Assembly: GCA_963920665.1 (NCBI GenBank)
Contig: OY987266.1
Coordinates: 5,399,001 to 5,463,000, forward strand
Direction: 5' to 3'
Source: Straminergon stramineum
Lineage: Eukaryota > Streptophyta > Bryopsida > Hypnales > Calliergonaceae
Length of the DNA: 64,000 nucleotides
Below are positions 61,658 through 64,000 of the stretch, one piece after another. A program made the translations under genes and the position numbers. Position 1 is the first letter of the stretch. Each line of letters begins with the position of its first letter. A model generated the notes under the pieces. The model had not been told where the DNA came from, ran no database searches, and saw only the letters and a list, made by a program, of their open reading frames with translations.

Positions 61658-64000
61658 CACTACAAGAAACTGAGTGCAAAAATGACTGCAGAAAATGACT
61701 AGATAGTAGTCACTTCGGACATTTTTGACTGAGAAATGACTAGGAGGTCCTATTGTCATTTCGGACAAGTCATTCACGTAAATGACTATGGGTGTATTAT
61801 CACCATCCATTCTTGCCTTGGATGTAGAAATGGATGAGGAAAGATGGAAGGTGCACTTGGTAAAGAAGAGAGGTTTAAGGAAATGGCTAATGTCTTGCCA
61901 TGTGAAAAGTGTTGGCCCTAACTGTTGACGTGGACGGACACGTGTCTAGTCATTCTGGACTCGTCCTGAAGTTGCACTTCACCCATTATACATCTAACAT
62001 GGACCTCCACATGTCTAGTCATTTCTTAGTTGTGGTCAAGTCATGAGGAACCCCAGTAGAATCCGACGTGGACCTCCATGTGGGAAGTCATTTCTAAGTC
62101 ATGTTCAAGTTATAAATAACCCTTGTAGAATCCGACGTGGACGGCCACATTTGCAATCACGAAGGAGTCATTTTGAAGTTGTGCATTAGGGTTTAGGGTC
62201 TCATTAATTGTGACATGTGGATAGTAATTTACAAGTCGTGTTGTAGTGAGATTAGCTAACATCACAAATGACATCGGTAGTCGTGGTTAAGTCATTTTGA
62301 AGTGACTGGACACATCTGGATAGCAGTTTAGGGTGCCCACTATCTAGAGAGTAGTCATTCTGTAGTCATCAAGGGATTGATTTCCAGTTGTGATTTAGTC
62401 ATTCTTCAACAATGCCTAGATTCTCATTGTGAATGTAGTCAAAAATGAAGTTGTATTCATGTTATGTGAATGACTTAGGGTTCAGGATCACATGTATTTT
62501 AGCTTGTAGGAACAATAAAAGCATAACATCCTCCTACCTAGTGCCCGACTACATAGCCTATTCAAAAGACTTCAAAATGCAGAGACTCTAAAGTGTCACA
62601 TTGCATGGATGACCCTACATTTGTAATTCACATGTTCTATCTACCATTGTGAACTCCATTCAATGCTTACAAGAAGAAAGATGAGAAGGCTGTTTCACAT
62701 TCCAAGGAGCATGGTTAAGTCAAGGTCTCCATGTTTACAAGACCGCAGTCTGTAGTTCTAAAAGTTCAAACACTTTTATGAGTGCCTACCACCCACTAGT
62801 CACAACGAATCGAAATTTGGTATCAAGCCAGTTTCACATACTATTGTCCCCATATTACAGATGACCCCTTCGCATGATGAATGTGAGTCATGTCAGCGGC
62901 TTCATTAGGGTACATGAGGGCCACGTTTGCAATAAAAATGTCCCGCACATCCACCTTCAACCAGGACTTTGGAATGGCCTTGAAGTGAAACTGGTGCTCA
63001 CATGGCAATCCACTAATGGTGCCCACTGCCACTTTTTACCGCACAGCCCGAGGGTTCATGAGGAACACTTTGTCACTGACATTTACCTGCAACGTGATAA
63101 TGCTTAGCCACTTCACATCTCCAATAATTGGTCACAGAAAAAAAAATAAAAAATGAATACTATTGTTCAGTGACTATATGGCCACTACTCATTGACTAGG
63201 AAATGACTACCGAGCGACTGCTTCTGTCCGACAACTACATCTTCAACAACACATGATTGGATGTCACTAGAGCCTAATGAGACATGAGGAGTAATTTAAT
63301 GTTGCGTATAACAGTGCAAGGGCATCAATACGTAGAGTGTCACTAACACTCACAAGGGGCACAGGGATTTAGGTGGAATGGTAGAATTCCACTACTATAC
63401 AAGACTGTCCATTCGTACCTTACCTTCAACTATTGCATACTAGGATTTCGGGTACTACAGTTTGAGGAGTTCACATGTTAATCCACAATGACCTCTTCAA
63501 GTAATCGGCAAAGTAGTTAGCCATGATGGAACAAGTCGCTGGTGATGTCCGCTTACCCTACCAAGAATCTGCTAAATTTGGAAGACAGGCTTTAGGCTTC
63601 ATGCTTGCAGCACAACTCTGTTTTGCAATGACTTTGCAAGAAGTGGCATAGTAAAATGTGTGGACTATAGAGTTCTCTACTTCTATCATCCGTTGCCTCG
63701 AAATTATTGGATCTACAGTGCCCTGCATCTGCTAGAAGTACTGTAACGTATCCTTTCGCTATGTTCTTCGAATCCCCTACTATATGGAATTCATAGAGTA
63801 CTACCTTCATGACCACGACGGTTCCCTATAGATACTACAGGATGGTTAGGTCATTCTTCCGAGGAACGTCTTCAACATGAATAAGGAATAACACTGACGT
63901 GACTCGGACAGAACTTCTACAAGCGGAAATGATTGGGATTTCACTTTGGCGTGACTTGTCAACGACAGTAGGTACACTCAGTGACCATGACAAGGAAATG
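61658..64000. mobile_element. CACTA (En/Spm) transposon, left end and part of the body
   Basis: It begins CACTACAAGAAAC, the canonical plant CACTA terminal inverted repeat. From 61670 onward many short subterminal repeats occur in both orientations (AAATGACT / AGTCATTT, often with TTCGGAC), as expected for transposase-binding regions. Imperfect ~60-70 bp direct repeats containing GACGTGGAC and CCACRTG lie between about 61920 and 62150. Minus-strand coding remnants are at 62841-63816. The right end lies beyond the window, so at least 2.3 kb are present. Confidence 0.85.
62841..63816 (-). pseudogene. CACTA-associated protein exons, partial
   Basis: Two minus-strand open segments, 63816-63592 and 63032-62841, resemble consecutive parts of a domain found in plant transposon-encoded proteins. 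The first contains VVLYEFHIVGDSKNIAKGYV. The second contains LKVDVRDIFIANVALMYPNE and AKGSSVIWG, matching my memory of a pattern 'AKG.v...DP...VGG..LG......V.V......L.YP......I.dA.gs.V.WP'. Neither starts with ATG, and the bases between are not joined by a clear intron, so the gene may be degenerate. Function in transposition is unproven. Confidence 0.4.

Overview
The window reads as nuclear DNA of a seed-free land plant, most likely a moss or another bryophyte; a lycophyte or fern cannot be excluded. The genes have plant-type GT-AG introns. One is a CEP78-type centrosomal/basal-body protein, as expected of a lineage with swimming sperm. Another encodes a CLE peptide of the bryophyte type (RMVPSGPNPLHN), and a third is an omega-3 desaturase of FAD3 type. 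Gene islands of moderate GC sit in long, very AT-rich, gene-poor DNA full of short inverted-repeat transposons. No bacterial, organellar or viral gene was recognised.

Layout. 1-4.7 kb: AT-rich repeats and MITEs. 4.8-6.0 kb (-): ribosomal protein eL42, five exons. 6.2-13.4 kb: repeats and MITEs. 13.4-14.5 kb (-): intronless FAD3-type desaturase interrupted by three in-frame TAG codons. 14.9-16.4 kb: three copies of one MITE family. 16.0-18.8 kb (-): proteasome subunit beta type-4. 20.6-24.9 kb (+): CEP78-like LRR protein, head-to-head with the proteasome gene. 26.1-27.8 kb (-): HAL3-type phosphopantothenoylcysteine decarboxylase, with a twin-CX9C COX-assembly protein only 70 bp upstream on the same strand. 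28.5-34.9 kb: AT-rich desert. 36.9-37.8 kb (-): CLE peptide precursor. 38.6-42.5 kb: MITEs, one nested in another. 42.5-52 kb: AT-rich desert with a complex foldback element. 52.4-57.8 kb: decayed genes, namely TPR-like remnants (+) and a gene (-) that joins an AP2/ERF-like half domain, a helical region and a degenerate protein kinase. 57.8-60.6 kb: AT-rich DNA and a MITE. 60.8-61.4 kb (+): unidentified membrane-protein-like gene. 61.55-61.66 kb: antisense fragment of the CEP78 last exon, ending exactly where a CACTA transposon starts; the transposon runs off the right edge.

Five genes look intact or nearly so (eL42, PSMB4, HAL3, the CMC2-like gene, CEP78), and they cover cytosolic translation, protein turnover, CoA synthesis, mitochondrial complex IV assembly and basal-body function. 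They are unrelated and do not form a pathway. The three decayed genes share a striking feature: every in-frame premature stop that I can place is TAG. The most unusual items are the AP2-like/pseudokinase fusion, an apparent 17-nt GT-AG interruption in CEP78, the CEP78 fragment at the CACTA boundary, and several short elements with TTAA flanks and CCC-starting ends, as in piggyBac.
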